Shown here: piece after piece, positions 11,523 through 22,060 of the stretch | Numbering within the stretch: position 1 is the first letter of the stretch | Layout of the letters: each line of letters opens with the position of its first letter | Origin: Macrocystis pyrifera | Lineage: Eukaryota > Sar > Phaeophyceae > Laminariales > Laminariaceae | Direction: 5' to 3' | Assembly (NCBI GenBank): GCA_031763025.1 | Contig: JASSKH010000024.1 | Span: forward strand, 6,663,387 to 6,727,386 | DNA length: 64,000 nucleotides | Program-made: the position numbers and the translations under genes | Notes under the pieces: generated by a model | What the model was told of the DNA's origin: nothing | The model's input: only the letters and a program-made list of their open reading frames with translations | Databases searched by the model: none

Positions 11523-11707
11523 GGCCTTCCATTCCCCACCATCACGGAGAACGACGCACGAGATACAACCCAAAGCAAGAGCTAAACTATAGCTATAGCG
11601 GCCACGGCCGATGTCTCCAACGGTCACGTGCTACGCTACGCTCTTCTTCTCGAGTACGCGTGCGCCGCGCCACCGCGCCGACAGCAGCAGTAGCGACAAC
11701 AACAGCC

Positions 11708-11782
11708 TTAAGCCTTGAGAGCGTAGCAGCGCTTGGGCAGGTTGGCCTTCTTCTTGATTTGGCGAGTCGTGACGGCCGAAAG
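11708..11782 (-). CDS. RPL35: eL35 exon 5
   Basis: The exon has 24 codons and a TAA stop, ending RCYALKA, like the KYAVKA/KYAIKA ends of animal and plant proteins. The acceptor is ccgcag. Confidence 0.94.
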   Translation of the reverse strand, partial: LSAVTTRQIKKKANLPKRCYALKA

Positions 11783-14264
11783 CTGCGGACGTGGAAAACA
11801 CGGGGGCGAAGGGGGGTGAGAAATAATGGGTAGTTAACCACAACTTCGACACTTCGGGCACGAGTATGGGCAGGCGAGAGGGGTGAAAAATAGAGAGTAG
11901 TTTACCACAACCCACTGGGGACGGACATGTGAGGGCCGTTTGGACTTCATATTTATACCTTACACCCCGGCGGTTCTTATGTGTGCGTCCAAAGTGTTTT
12001 TTTTTGGTTTGGTCATGATTTTTTCCCGACACTAGCTGGCCAGCAGTTGCTGCGCCAAATGTAGCTAACTCACCCAGGAAATGTTTTGAGGGTCGCGGTA
12101 CACGAGACGAGCAGGACTCTATTAATAGTAAGCCTAACCGTAAGGCTAAGCAAATCAGACCACGTCATTCAACCCTTGTATAGGGTGAATCCCTTTGCCA
12201 CGTACAGTGTATGCCAACCCAAGCCAAGAATAAAAACCAGTTGAAACGTGCGAGTGTGGTTGACACCTTCTTGGGACTTGAGGGGGGGCAAGTTGACGAC
12301 AAAAAATTGACGGAATGCCGCACCGGCCACCGCGTGATTGATTGGGGGATGACTCCGATTGGTGTCCGAGTTACAATGGTTGAATGCAAGGAAGGAGTCG
12401 TCCGGCAAGCATGCCCCCCTCTCTACCCGTACATACTGCTGGTCGCTCATACTGCTTCCAGATGGTTGATAGCACCAAAGTTATCAACCATTGTTCTGGT
12501 CGATACCTTGGGGCCGGCTCCACCGGGGATAAATATAACCCTTTGAAGACTGCAGTCCCGTTCAAAGGAACAAACCAGTCGAACATGTCATCATTTAGTC
12601 CCCCAAAACAGGGACTGTAAAGGTGCAGTATTACCAATCCACCGGAGGATAACAACGACGAATAAAAAAATGGCTTCTCGAGTAAGTGCTACAAGCTGTA
12701 CCGGTTGGGGCAGCCATCCATCGTGATTTTTTGTTTATTGGGGTATTCTCTGACCTGGTCAGACGTAAGTTGGCGGCGGATGGCGCGGGTCTTCCTCGGG
12801 CGGAGGTCGAGCGGCACGTACTTCTTGTCCGCGTAGTGCTCGCGGAACTGCAACAAGAGAAAACGAAGGAGACACGATTGACGGAATGGAAAGGCGTGCG
12901 AGTAGACACGGTTGGTGGTAGGATAGGCGTGCGAGCAGACATGGTTGATGGAATGGAAACGCGGGAAACGTACACATATTTCATGGAATTGACAACGCGG
13001 GAAAGTAGACATGGTGGGATGGAAGGCGGGAGGGTAGCTATGGTTGGATGGGGTGCAAAAACAGGAAAAGTAGACATGGATGATGGAATGGAAAGGCGGG
13101 AAAGAAGACATGGTTGATGGAAGGCCGGAAAGAGGAGACATGGTGGCTGGGAAGGCGGAAAAGTAAATATGATTGATAGAATGGAAAGAAGGGAAAGTAG
13201 AGATGATTGGTGGAAAAATGGCGGGGAAGTAGAGATGGTTGAGGCGAAGGCGGGAAGGGCAATATGGTTGGCGGAAAGGTGGGGGAAAGACACGGCTGAT
13301 CGGAAAGTAGGAAAGTAGAACCGGTTGATGGGAATGTACGAAAGTAGACACGGTGAATGGAAGGGCGGAAAGGCAGACAAGGCTGATTGGATGGAAAGGC
13401 GGGAAACGAGACACTGCTGACCGAATAGAAAGGTGGGAGAAAGCATGCATGGTCGAAAAAAAAAAGGTGGCATAGGACACGAGGTCGATACAAGGGAACG
13501 AAAGGTGCGAGTACGCGACTACCCCACTGCAGACTCGTATCTAGGGCAAGGTTCAAACCACAATATATACCTCCAGGTATAGGGCAGGAGGTGTCCTACG
13601 CAAACATCGCAATACAAAAGTATAGGTGTTTTCTATCCTTTGTCACGTGCACAAGTCGGCCCAAAAATGATCACGCCTATTCACGGGTCAGTCAAACCTC
13701 GGAAGATTGGGTCGGTACAGGGTAACCAGGCCTGACCCATCACGATATTGAAAACTTCCTGACCCGACCCGACCCATGAGATCTTCAAGACTTTTCGACC
13801 CGACCAAAACACCACGTACATGTTACGACTGATTTCCCACACGCCGGACGGGTGGGATCGCTCAACCATGGACACCCAAGAGAGGAGGAGGGGCGGGGCT
13901 ACGTAGCTCACGAAGAATGCCATCGCTCCCATATGATCGGTCTTACTACAGTAGGCGCGACAAGGTCACTTTTGGCCTAAAATATAATAGTTTTACTACG
14001 GGGGACCATAGTAAATAGGACCAAACATTGTTCGTAAAAATAGGAAAATATATAGGTTTTGGTGTGTACCGTAGGTCCTATTTACTATGGTCTTCCGTAA
14101 TAGTGTAGGGGCGGTCAGTCGAGGGGGTACAAACAGCGGTTTCCTGTATTAAAAACGTATATACTGGTACCTGGCACACAGATCACAGCCTCTTTTAGGA
14201 AACCCTTTTCCCATTGCAAAAATGATCCTATACTAATTCCAAGTAATTTGTCTCCAAAAACGGT

Positions 14265-14345
<81 letters not shown>

Positions 14346-17300
14346 CTTTTTCCCATGCAAAAATTATCCTAGACTAATTCCAAGCAGCTTCTCTCCCAGA
14401 AACGGGGGTGTTGCAGGCTCGAAAGGGGTGATCCAACTTTATTGTGTTAAACTCACCCTCTGCTTCTGCGACTGGTGGTACACGGTGAGGACGCGTGCGA
14501 TCTTTTTGCGCACCACAGCGATCTTGGCGAGCTTGGAAGCGGCGCCGCCGGTCACCTGAGCCACGCGAAGCTGAGGAACGGGATAAGGTAAAAGGCAGTG
14601 GGAGCAACAGCCAAACGGGGGCGGTGCGGCGGGCGACAGTTACACGGCAGAAAGAATCAGTAAATTCAACAGGCCTCCTCTCGAAGGGTCATGCCCCCAA
14701 TCCGCGGGTCGAGTCGGCAAATTTTCGACATCCCACGGATTGGGTCGGGTCGGGAGATTTTCGAATTCTCACGGATCGGATCCGGTCAGGTCACTCTTTC
14801 CCGACCCAAACCGCGAGATTTGGTTTGATTCTTAACCCCTTTAGAACTGCACACATGTTTTGGGGTGAAAAATACTTGGGGAATTAGTGTGGAATCTCGT
14901 TTCCAGTAGTAAAAAAAGAGTCAACAAACATACACTTCCTAGTGTGTTGGAAAATAAAATCGTCCCGCACTGCGAAGAGCAAAAATCCTCTGAAAACTTG
15001 AAAAGAAAAAAAAAAAAAAACTGCGGGACCACATAGGCTGTACTCGCGTACAACTGGGCTATATGTTACCTGGTACTGGTATACGCGTAACATGTGATTC
15101 GACGAACGCCTGTGGGACAAATGGTTCGCGATGGTTTTCTCGACAGCGGCGAGAGCGAGAGCGCGACAACACCGAGCGATGAGTCTACATGAGTAAACAT
15201 CTCGACAAGACCCTTTCCAGCGCCACCATTTCCGTTGTGCGCGGCGCTCCCTTTCTCTTGCGACAAATCGGCCGAGGATTTCATCTCAAAGGTGAGAGCC
15301 ATCTTTCGTCTTACACAGTATACACACCACGACGCGTGAAAGCGCACTAACCTTGCTTACGACGCAATGAAGGCTGTGAACCGCATTCAATCGATAGCCG
15401 CGGTCGCAAAATGGTCACGATAGGTTTGCGATGCATTCAAAGCGTATTTGACCGGCTATATCGGCCCCCTCACCAGCTGCCTGGGGGGGGGGGGGGGAGG
15501 GGGGGAGGCTCGCTTCGTTCTTTCGATTTTAAGAGAAGTTCCGGCGAGCCGATGAACATAAATGAAGTCCATTAATCGGTTTCGCCGAAAATGATACCAC
15601 GTACAAATTCAAGCGCGGTTTCATTCCAATTCAAACCCATCCTGGTATACGCAGACGCACTCTTTCATTCCGGTGGTCGTGCCCAATCTAACTTAACATC
15701 GAGGCCCAACGCAACACAGCTACATATACAATGGCAACAAATCACTGGGACTTCGGCGATTTTCCTCTCCCGTCACCCATATAGCACAATTCGCAACACG
15801 CTACTACCCCCCCCCCTCCCTCCCGCCTACCCATCCCCAGCATCCCGACTTAATCGAAACCCAACCCCCGAGAATACACGAGGGAGGGGGGGGTAACTAA
15901 GCAAGGCAACGGCGAAAACGGTCACGAAAAAATCGGGTCGGACGTGAATACTGAAAAATACAACACACGAAAATACCAAGAAAGCCAGCCGCAGGCAACA
16001 CTATTTTGTTTTTTATCTTTGCCGTTAACATCACGCACCTCGAGGACGTGCGCGTACGACACAGCCACGCTGCTACTTGTACTGCTATACCCTTTGCAGT
16101 GCTGCCCCGGGGATAACGGTATAGCAGCGTGGCTGTGACATACGTCCTAAATACGCGCTCATGTACCAGGTATGCGCGGTAGCAGCGTGGTTGTGATGTA
16201 CGTCCTACATGCGCGCCATGTACGTGGCAGAGATGAAACGAACAAACAAAAAATGCCCCGAGGCTTTCTTCGTATTTTCGTGTGTGGTGTTGCGTATTTC
16301 GATGTTCATTTCTCCACCCTTTCAGAACCGCAGTCCCGTTTTGGGGACAAAACTACTTAGAATTTGAGCGGTTCGTCCCCAAAACTGGACTGCGGTACTG
16401 CAGTAAAAGGGTGAACCCGATGTTTTTCGTCATGCTTTATTTCGGTTGCTCGGGAAAAAGAGAGGGGAGGGGAGCGACGACCTTCACGCATGCACGAGGG
16501 AAAAAGGGCGAACGAAAAAACTGACGAAAATTAAAAAAAAAAAAAACGGCCACTCTTCCCGGCACGTATATGTGTATAGCCCGGACACCTCGCGCTTCTA
16601 TCCGATCCGACGGGGTTGGACTGGATCCGATTGGCTCCATTGTATCCCATCCATCCGTTCCCATAGTATCCCATCCGATCTGGTTCCACCTACCTCCCAA
16701 GGCCAGCTTCTCGTACGCTGACCACAACGGAAAACAAAACCCTGGCGGGCGCTCTGTTTTTCGGCCTAGTATCGAAGTTCAAAAAATCGAACTTTCCATG
16801 TTTGTACGGTATCCAACACCAATCTACGTAGTAAAGGTAAAAGTGCTCACCGCCTGGAGCTCGGTTCGCAGCTCCGAGAGCTGAGCGGTCAGCTCTCCCT
16901 TCCCGAAGGTACGAAGCTCGTGTGCCTTGACCGTGCCTGCAGTTGGGCATCGCATCGCAAAACATCGCAAACATCAGTCAACAGTGCGAAAAAAGGAGAG
17001 TAACCTCGTTTGGATCGGGGGGGCGGAGGAGAGGCAATCGAACACCGGTCGGTGTGCGTGTGTCCGTAGTGTTGAATATCGAGTCGAAAATATCCACCTC
17101 TCCATATAACGAAACATCGAGCCTTCTATACATCGTATCGGACGTGTTCTGCCCTTCATCCCCTGGAATCCCCTTGTTCTTTACGTTGACACTCAACGAA
17201 AGCTTCGCGACGTCACTCAACGAAAGCTTCGCGACGTGTATATATTAAACATCGATATCGTCAAGATAATTATTTTTTTATTATCGGTATCATATCTCAC

Positions 17301-20300
17301 TCGATTCTTGTCCGATGCCCAACACTAGTGTGTCGTGTGAATTCCTTCGCACATGAAACCGATATTTCCTATTTTCTCGACCTTTTTTATTTTATGCTAT
17401 TACGGGGTACCATAGTAAATAGGACCAAATATTGTTGGTACAAATAGGTAAATATATAGGTTTGTGTGTGTATCGCAGGTCCTATTTACTATGGTCCCCC
17501 GTAATAGTTCCGATTGGGTCAACAGCAGTTTATTGAGCGTGCAGCAGTGCCAAGAGTTGGAACTCTACCCCCCCCCCCCTCCGGTTGACTATAGCAGTAG
17601 TGAAAATAGCGGTGAGAGCTTACCGCACTTCCACAACAAAAATCCGCCTTGTGTGTCAATCAACCTTTTTAGTACTGCTGTCCCTAGAACACATATTCGA
17701 CTCTAATTTCAAGTATTACGGGCAAACAGAGTAAATAGGACCAAATATTGTCAGTAAAAATAGGAAATTACATGTTTTTTTGTGTTTGCCCTAGGTCCTA
17801 TTTACTACGGCCCCCCGCAAATAGTTTGTCCCCGAAACGGGACTAGAGTCCCATATGGGTTATAAACCCGTCGCTCTCGCTGCAACATCATACCAAGCTG
17901 CTGCCATCTCGGGGGGCGCGTGGGTGTATTGTTGGCCTTGCCTAATCCAGAGAGGGTCACGTGAAGTGGAGACGGCTATCGCAGGTACTGCCTGGACGCG
18001 AGTCGTACGAGTCCTTAGCATGGTAAGGTGTTGCAGCTCGGAAGACTCTCATGTTTCCGTGCCCACGCCCAGCGGCCCGAGATACTTCGTGCGCCCGACG
18101 CTGTTATCGTCAAGTATTTTCGTCCCTGTTTTTCAAAATCTGAAGAGAACCATTCTAATGCATACGTACACTGCTTGCTGTACAAGTTAATGTTTTTTTT
18201 TTTTTTTCCAGTCGAGGCTCAAACTAGCCGAGTTACTGTTTTAGAACTGCACTACTGTGCAGAAACCTAAATAAATCTGACTCCCAAGTGTTTAGTCCGC
18301 ACAACAAGACTGTAGATCTATAAGGGTTAAGCCAACTTCAGTCAAAACCCCCAAAAGCAAATAAAACCAACCCACGCCAGGTCAAGCCAACGAGGGGTTG
18401 TCACACCTTGATAAGTGAACCTGTACGAAGGGTGCTTGGCGTCTGAAGCCGACCCGAATCCTATGTCAGTGGTCAGTGGTTGGATGCTGTGCTTGGGAAG
18501 GCTCTAGGTTGGCTCGGCCGGCTTGGTTGCTGTACCCAGAAAAAATCTAAACTGATTCTGCCGGCTCGGCATGCTGTGGCTGACAACGACTCTGGCTTGA
18601 TTAAACCGTTTATAATACACCCCTTAGCCGATCAGAGTGCTTAAATACCTACCTCAGGAAGATTAATTATCAACCCTTTACTACTCAAGCCCGAAAACGC
18701 CTAGCCAAGCCGAACCATGCCTATGAGAGACGGTGTGTGTGTTCTTCACATTAACCCGTTATTTTTCTACCAATGGACATCTAACACACCCAGTGTCCGT
18801 GCCGATTATTCATCCTTAAACGAGACACAAGCTCTGTGGTCACAAAACTACGACACAGATATGGATGGAACGCGGTGAGTTTAGCGCTATGATTTCATGT
18901 TTTTATCTGGTGGCACGTACATCTACCACGGGAGAGAGGCATAAAACCCTCAGTTAATACCACCTGGTATAAACAATACCTACAGCAGTAGTAGCTATCC
19001 TTTCTGCAGTTGTTGACTTTAGGCGCGTTGCCTATGAGGCAAGTATTTTAACCCTTTTAGTACTGCACTGCTGTGTAGAAACCTAACTAGAACTCTTAAC
19101 TCCAAGCGTTTTGTTCCCATAATGGGAGTGGCAGTCCCGACGGGGTTACAAGTTGAAGGGGATACATGTTACAAATTCTACTTGGGACTTCAGCGGGAGC
19201 AGGTGCCGAAAAAACATGACTTAGATAAATATAATACAGCATCGGCCGCAGAAAGCAGCAGCCCGGGATGCTGAGGTTGCGGATATTATAGGGGATGCGC
19301 CCCAAGTGGAACATGGTGAAACCTAGGGAGACGTACGACACGCGCACAGCAAGGTGATACTTGTACTGCTGTTATCTGTATTTAAAATAGAGCTGTGAGT
19401 TGGGTTACTATAAAACGTCAGCTAGGTAGTAGTTGGCTAGTTATTATATGTACATCGTTATAGTTGCAGCCGAACCAACTACCAGGTATCTGACTATTTG
19501 GGTTTTTCCTTGTTTACGGAAGGTTTATTTTAATCGCTCGTATGAGGTGCGAATTTCCCTTTGAGACCACCCAAACAGGGAGAGAGAGCTGACAGGTCTC
19601 CACTGCAGCTCGTGGCGCATCAAAGCCCATCGCCATCGACGGTACCGGTGCCGACGGCAGTGCCGAAGGCAACTATTTGATCAAACTGAGTTGTCTGTTA
19701 AACAACAGCAACCAATTATTAATAGAGCCAGGCGACTATTAACAATCAATTAGAGTCAAGTCAGTTGGCTAACAACTAACCGGGAAGCCCAGCCAACTCA
19801 CGACCCGAATATATACACGTTGTTGCTGTATGTATGCCCTGCTCGTTTTTTAGTCACTGTACGTTACCACTCTGACCGGTAAAAAACACCCGTTTGTACA
19901 ATGATATGAACATAACACGTATATTATATTACCGGCCAGGGTGGTATACCTCGTTCCCTACAAAAGGGTCCAGCGGTGGTAAGCTTTGTGTACGTGAGAG
20001 TTTCAAGGATTGGTCTGTACCTCGTACACAGGATACACGTGACGTATTTTGCTGGGGGTCCATATTTGATTCTACAACGTCTCGATTTTTCGACGTCCAT
20101 GTCATCGTAGTTTTGTATTTTGGAGCCTAACTTATGACCACGGACTACTGCTGTAAATAGACCATGGCCATGAGTAACACCAACAGCGACAACGCACGTA
20201 AATATTCATACTATGTGTAAACCAGAGCGAGGGGTTCGGTGCTACCCATACGTATGTGTAACGGTTTATACCTGGTATCATACCAGGTACGAGCTATCAA

Positions 20301-21688
20301 TACGAGCTACGAGTACTACCTGTGCAGGAATACAGGTACAAGAGTGCAACTTTCACGCAAGTATTGACACACAGCACTGCTGCTGTTGCACGACAGCACT
20401 GCTGCTGCTGCAGCGTACCAGGGTATATAGGCATAGGAACAACAAACAGCACTGCTGCTGCTGCACGACAGAACTGTTGCTGGACGACAGGACTGCTGCT
20501 GCACGACAGCACTGCTGCTGCCGCACGACAGCACTGCTGCTGCACGATAGCACTGCTGCTGCACGACAGCTCCGTTGCTGCACGACAGCTCCGTTGCTGC
20601 ACGACAGCACTGCTGCTGCACGACAGCACTGCTGCTGCACGACAGCACTGCTGCTGCACGACAGCACTGCTGCTGCACGACAGCACTGCTGCTGCACGAC
20701 AGCACCGCTGCTGCACGACAGCACTGCTGCTGCACGACAGCACTGCTGCTGCTGCTGCTGCAGCGTACCAGCGTATTATAGGCGTAGGAACAAACGCTGT
20801 TGGCTCCATCTAAAGCCGACGTCCGCACCGTGCCCTGTCCGCAAATCTCCAATACTGACTCACTGTATAGGACGTCATGGTCGTGTTGGGTTGCAACGTT
20901 GCGACCACACACACGCCAAGCCGGGGGCCCTCTGTGAATAAACCCATGCACCAAGATGGACACCAAGCCAGGTACTATCTATCCTGGTACTTCTCGGAAG
21001 TATGCCAAGCTCAGGTTCGGAACTGCGGCGAGGTTTTATGGGCCAACTACTGGTAATTAAACTTGGATAATCTTTGCAGTCGTGAAGAAATGTTGGGACG
21101 TGCTCCCTTCGCTCTTGCCGTGACAGTGCAGGCGCGAAGGTAATGGCTTGCCAACTTCAAGGCTCCACTAATGGCACAAAGTCATAATGCTCCACGGCCT
21201 CCTCGCTGTATTGTATAGGGGCCCATTAGGAATCTACTGCTGTTCAGCCAAACGGAGGGCGCCCGGCAGCGGCAGGGGACAGCTTTGGACCGACGAAGAC
21301 CTTCTGACCCGATAAAAAATGCAAGCAACACAGAGCAAGGGGTGAGCTCCAAATCCATTGCGAAGAAAGCTTAACGAGGCGAAAGAGACCGGCAAATCCA
21401 AACCGGCCCATCGCAGACGTGGTGACAACTTCATGATGCATGGATGAACTACGGTGCCCAAGGCTGGGTCAAGAGTGCCAGGCCGTGGTGGTGGAGGAGA
21501 GTGCTATGGCGAGCACAATGACCACAAAAATACAGCTGTGAGAGACCAACACATCTCCATCGCAAACTCATGGAAGGGAGGCGCATCCATCTATAGCCAA
21601 ACCCAGCCATTCACCAGAGCAAACGAAAAATATACCCTGTAAAGAGCAAGCCAGACTCTAAACCAGGCGTGGCATGCTACTCACCCAT
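11708..21688 (-). CDS. RPL35: Large-subunit ribosomal protein eL35 (complete, five exons)
   Basis: Exons on the minus strand are 21685-21688, 16851-16936, 14457-14570, 12755-12847 and 11708-11782. They join to exactly 123 codons plus stop, the usual length of eL35. The protein sits near the exit tunnel of the 60S subunit. Diagnostic segments are [45 protein letters not shown] and the C-terminus [10 protein letters not shown]. Exon 2 begins with two bases of a split codon. The first coding exon is therefore only ATGG, placed at CACCATGG/gtgagta (21685), which restores [10 protein letters not shown]. That exon is inferred from phase, start context and donor; the other four are read directly. 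Introns are 4748, 2280, 1609 and 972 bp. The gene is divergent from LSM5. Confidence 0.94.
12333..12525 (+). repeat. Dispersed repeat D3, copy 1
   Basis: It shares gcgtgattg, gagttacaatggttga, cccgtacatactgctggtcg and gataccttggggccggc with 44890-45115. An internal inverted repeat (gatggttga / tcaaccattg) is present. It lies in eL35 intron 4. Confidence 0.8.
12537..12625 (+). mobile_element. Palindromic MITE family M2, copy 1
   Basis: The left arm aaccctttgaagactgcagt and right arm ending gggactgtaaaggtgcagt flank a short spacer. It is a degraded member of the AGTACTGCAGTCCCGTTTTGG family. Confidence 0.6.
12755..12847 (-). CDS. RPL35: eL35 exon 4
   Basis: The exon has 31 codons, [20 protein letters not shown] and [11 protein letters not shown], with an acceptor at ttgttgcag and a gtcaga donor. 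Confidence 0.96.
12890..13450. repeat. ~34-bp minisatellite in eL35 intron 3
   Basis: About 16 diverged units of the type agacatggttgatggaatgg plus aaaggcgggaaagt. It creates long spurious frames on both strands. Confidence 0.85.
13996..14100 (-). mobile_element. MITE family M1, copy 2
   Basis: The ends are CTACGGGGGACC and GGTCTTCCGTAA, flanked by TA on both sides. Confidence 0.88.
14204..14406 (+). mobile_element. Two M2-related half copies around an 80-nt G run
   Basis: Bases 14204-14264 and 14344-14406 are direct repeats of about 60 bp (cccattgcaaaaatgatcct / cccatgcaaaaattatccta, then ctaattccaag). Between them, 14265-14344 is an uninterrupted run of 80 G. Confidence 0.8.
14265..14344 (+). 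repeat. Poly(G) run of 80
   Basis: Uninterrupted G. It is in eL35 intron 3, about 110 bp downstream of the exon 3 donor, so the transcript would carry C80. Run length is sensitive to sequencing error. Confidence 0.9.
14457..14570 (-). CDS. RPL35: eL35 exon 3
   Basis: The exon has 38 codons, LRVAQVTGG through YHQSQKQR, with a cctcag acceptor and gtgagt donor. This is the most conserved block of the family. Confidence 0.96.
14831..14912 (+). mobile_element. Palindromic family M2, degraded copy
   Basis: The left arm (aacccctttagaactgca, tttggggtgaaaaatacttg) is clear, but the right arm is largely lost. Confidence 0.5.
15482..15505. repeat. Poly(G) run
   Basis: Interrupted run of about 23 G in eL35 intron 2 with no recognisable element end beside it. 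Confidence 0.85.
16315..16413 (+). mobile_element. Palindromic family M2, well-preserved copy
   Basis: The left arm is accctttcagaaccgcagtc and ccgttttggggacaaaac; the right arm is gtccccaaaactggactgcgg and ends agtaaaagggt. It folds into one long hairpin and has no reading frame. Confidence 0.8.
16851..16936 (-). CDS. RPL35: eL35 exon 2
   Basis: Two bases of a split codon, then [19 protein letters not shown] and SELRTELQA. The acceptor is ctgcag and the donor gtgagc. KAHELR matches the N-terminal helix of plant eL35. Confidence 0.93.
17400..17504 (-). mobile_element. MITE family M1, copy 3
   Basis: The ends are TTACGGGGTACCATAG and CTATGGTCCCCCGTAA with TA on both sides. It lies in eL35 intron 1. 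Confidence 0.9.
17663..17862 (+). mobile_element. Family M2 copy split by an M1 insertion
   Basis: The left M2 part (accttttt agtactgctg ... ctctaatttcaag) ends at about 17713. M1 occupies 17716-17821. The right M2 part resumes with gtttgtccccgaaacggga. Confidence 0.8.
17716..17821 (-). mobile_element. MITE family M1, copy 4 (nested in M2)
   Basis: The ends are TTACGGGCAAACAGAG and CTACGGCCCCCCGCAA, flanked by TA. It is more diverged than most copies. Confidence 0.85.
18238..18330 (+). mobile_element. Palindromic family M2, degraded copy
   Basis: Starts ttttagaactgcactactg, continues with ctgactcccaagtgtttag, and ends tataagggtta. Confidence 0.55.
18428..18690 (+). repeat. Dispersed repeat D1, copy 1 (M1 empty site)
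   Basis: It shares gcttggcgtctgaag, ggatgctgtgcttgg, ctcggccggcttg and cccttagccgatcag with 56427-56690. Where the second copy carries an M1 insertion, this one reads attaattatcaaccc without it. Confidence 0.85.
18691..20375. other. eL35 intron 1, remainder
   Basis: Apart from an M2 copy at 19050-19148, I see no exon, RNA gene or known repeat in this AT-rich stretch. Confidence 0.5.
19050..19148 (+). mobile_element. Palindromic family M2, degraded copy
   Basis: Starts aacccttttagtactgcact and ends gggagtggcagtcccgacgg. The two arms still pair partly. Confidence 0.6.
20376..20770. repeat. 19-bp minisatellite (GCTGCTG-rich)
   Basis: About 20 units of gcactgctgctgcacgaca. The array is bracketed by a direct repeat (ctgctgcagcgtaccag...taggaacaa) at about 20400-20445 and 20747-20793. 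Because 19 is not a multiple of 3, all frames appear open, which is an artefact. Confidence 0.93.
21685..21688 (-). CDS. RPL35: eL35 exon 1 (start codon plus one base)
   Basis: The sequence caccATGG followed by gtgagta supplies the start codon and the first base of codon 2 (GGC). It is the only site I found upstream with a start, a strong donor and the phase needed by exon 2. Confidence 0.7.
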
Positions 21689-21979
21689 GGTGTTAAAGCT
21701 CCTGTGCACCCTCGCTCCAAGGGAAGTGACCCAACAACCCGCGGCCACGAGAACGATCACTCATGAAGGAGGCGTTTACGCAAACCCCTATCCCCGAACC
21801 TAAAGTTTGATCCTCTCGATATAAACCCTGCTACAGATTCTGAGATTCTGGTGCGAAGAACTCACGGTTGCGCCCCTTGACAACGGTGCCTCCCTCTGCC
21901 AAAGGTTTCCAGACACGCCGTGCAGCGGTCGAAGGGTACAGAGCGGGTAGAGAGGCCTTCGGTGTGAGCGGAATATACA
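21689..21979. promoter_or_regulatory. Shared divergent promoter of eL35 and LSM5
   Basis: Only 291 bp separate the two start codons, which face away from each other. The stretch must hold both 5' untranslated regions and both promoters. A TATA-like gatataaac lies at about 21818. No other motif can be assigned with confidence. Confidence 0.7.
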
Positions 21980-22060
21980 ATGGCGGCGAGATTACTCCCT
22001 CTCGAGCTGATCGATAAGTGCATCGGATCGAGACTCTGGATCATCATGAAAGGGGAAAAG
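21980..22060 (+). CDS. LSM5: LSM5 exon 1
   Basis: The exon has 27 codons, [18 protein letters not shown] to MKGEK, followed by the donor gtcagc. Confidence 0.95.

Noticed and set aside
12631-13556. Frames of 170-280 codons on the minus strand
   Set aside because: They run through a 34-bp minisatellite in an eL35 intron. Only the short piece 12755-12847 is a real exon, in its own frame.
14115-14559. Poly-Pro and poly-Gly proteins
   Set aside because: They are translations of the 80-nt G run; the actual exon nearby (14457-14570) is on the minus strand in eL35.
20213-20966. Long Cys/Thr/Ala/Leu-rich reading frames on both strands, up to 242 codons
   Set aside because: They are read through a 19-bp GCTGCTG minisatellite that leaves all frames open; no splice or start context supports coding.
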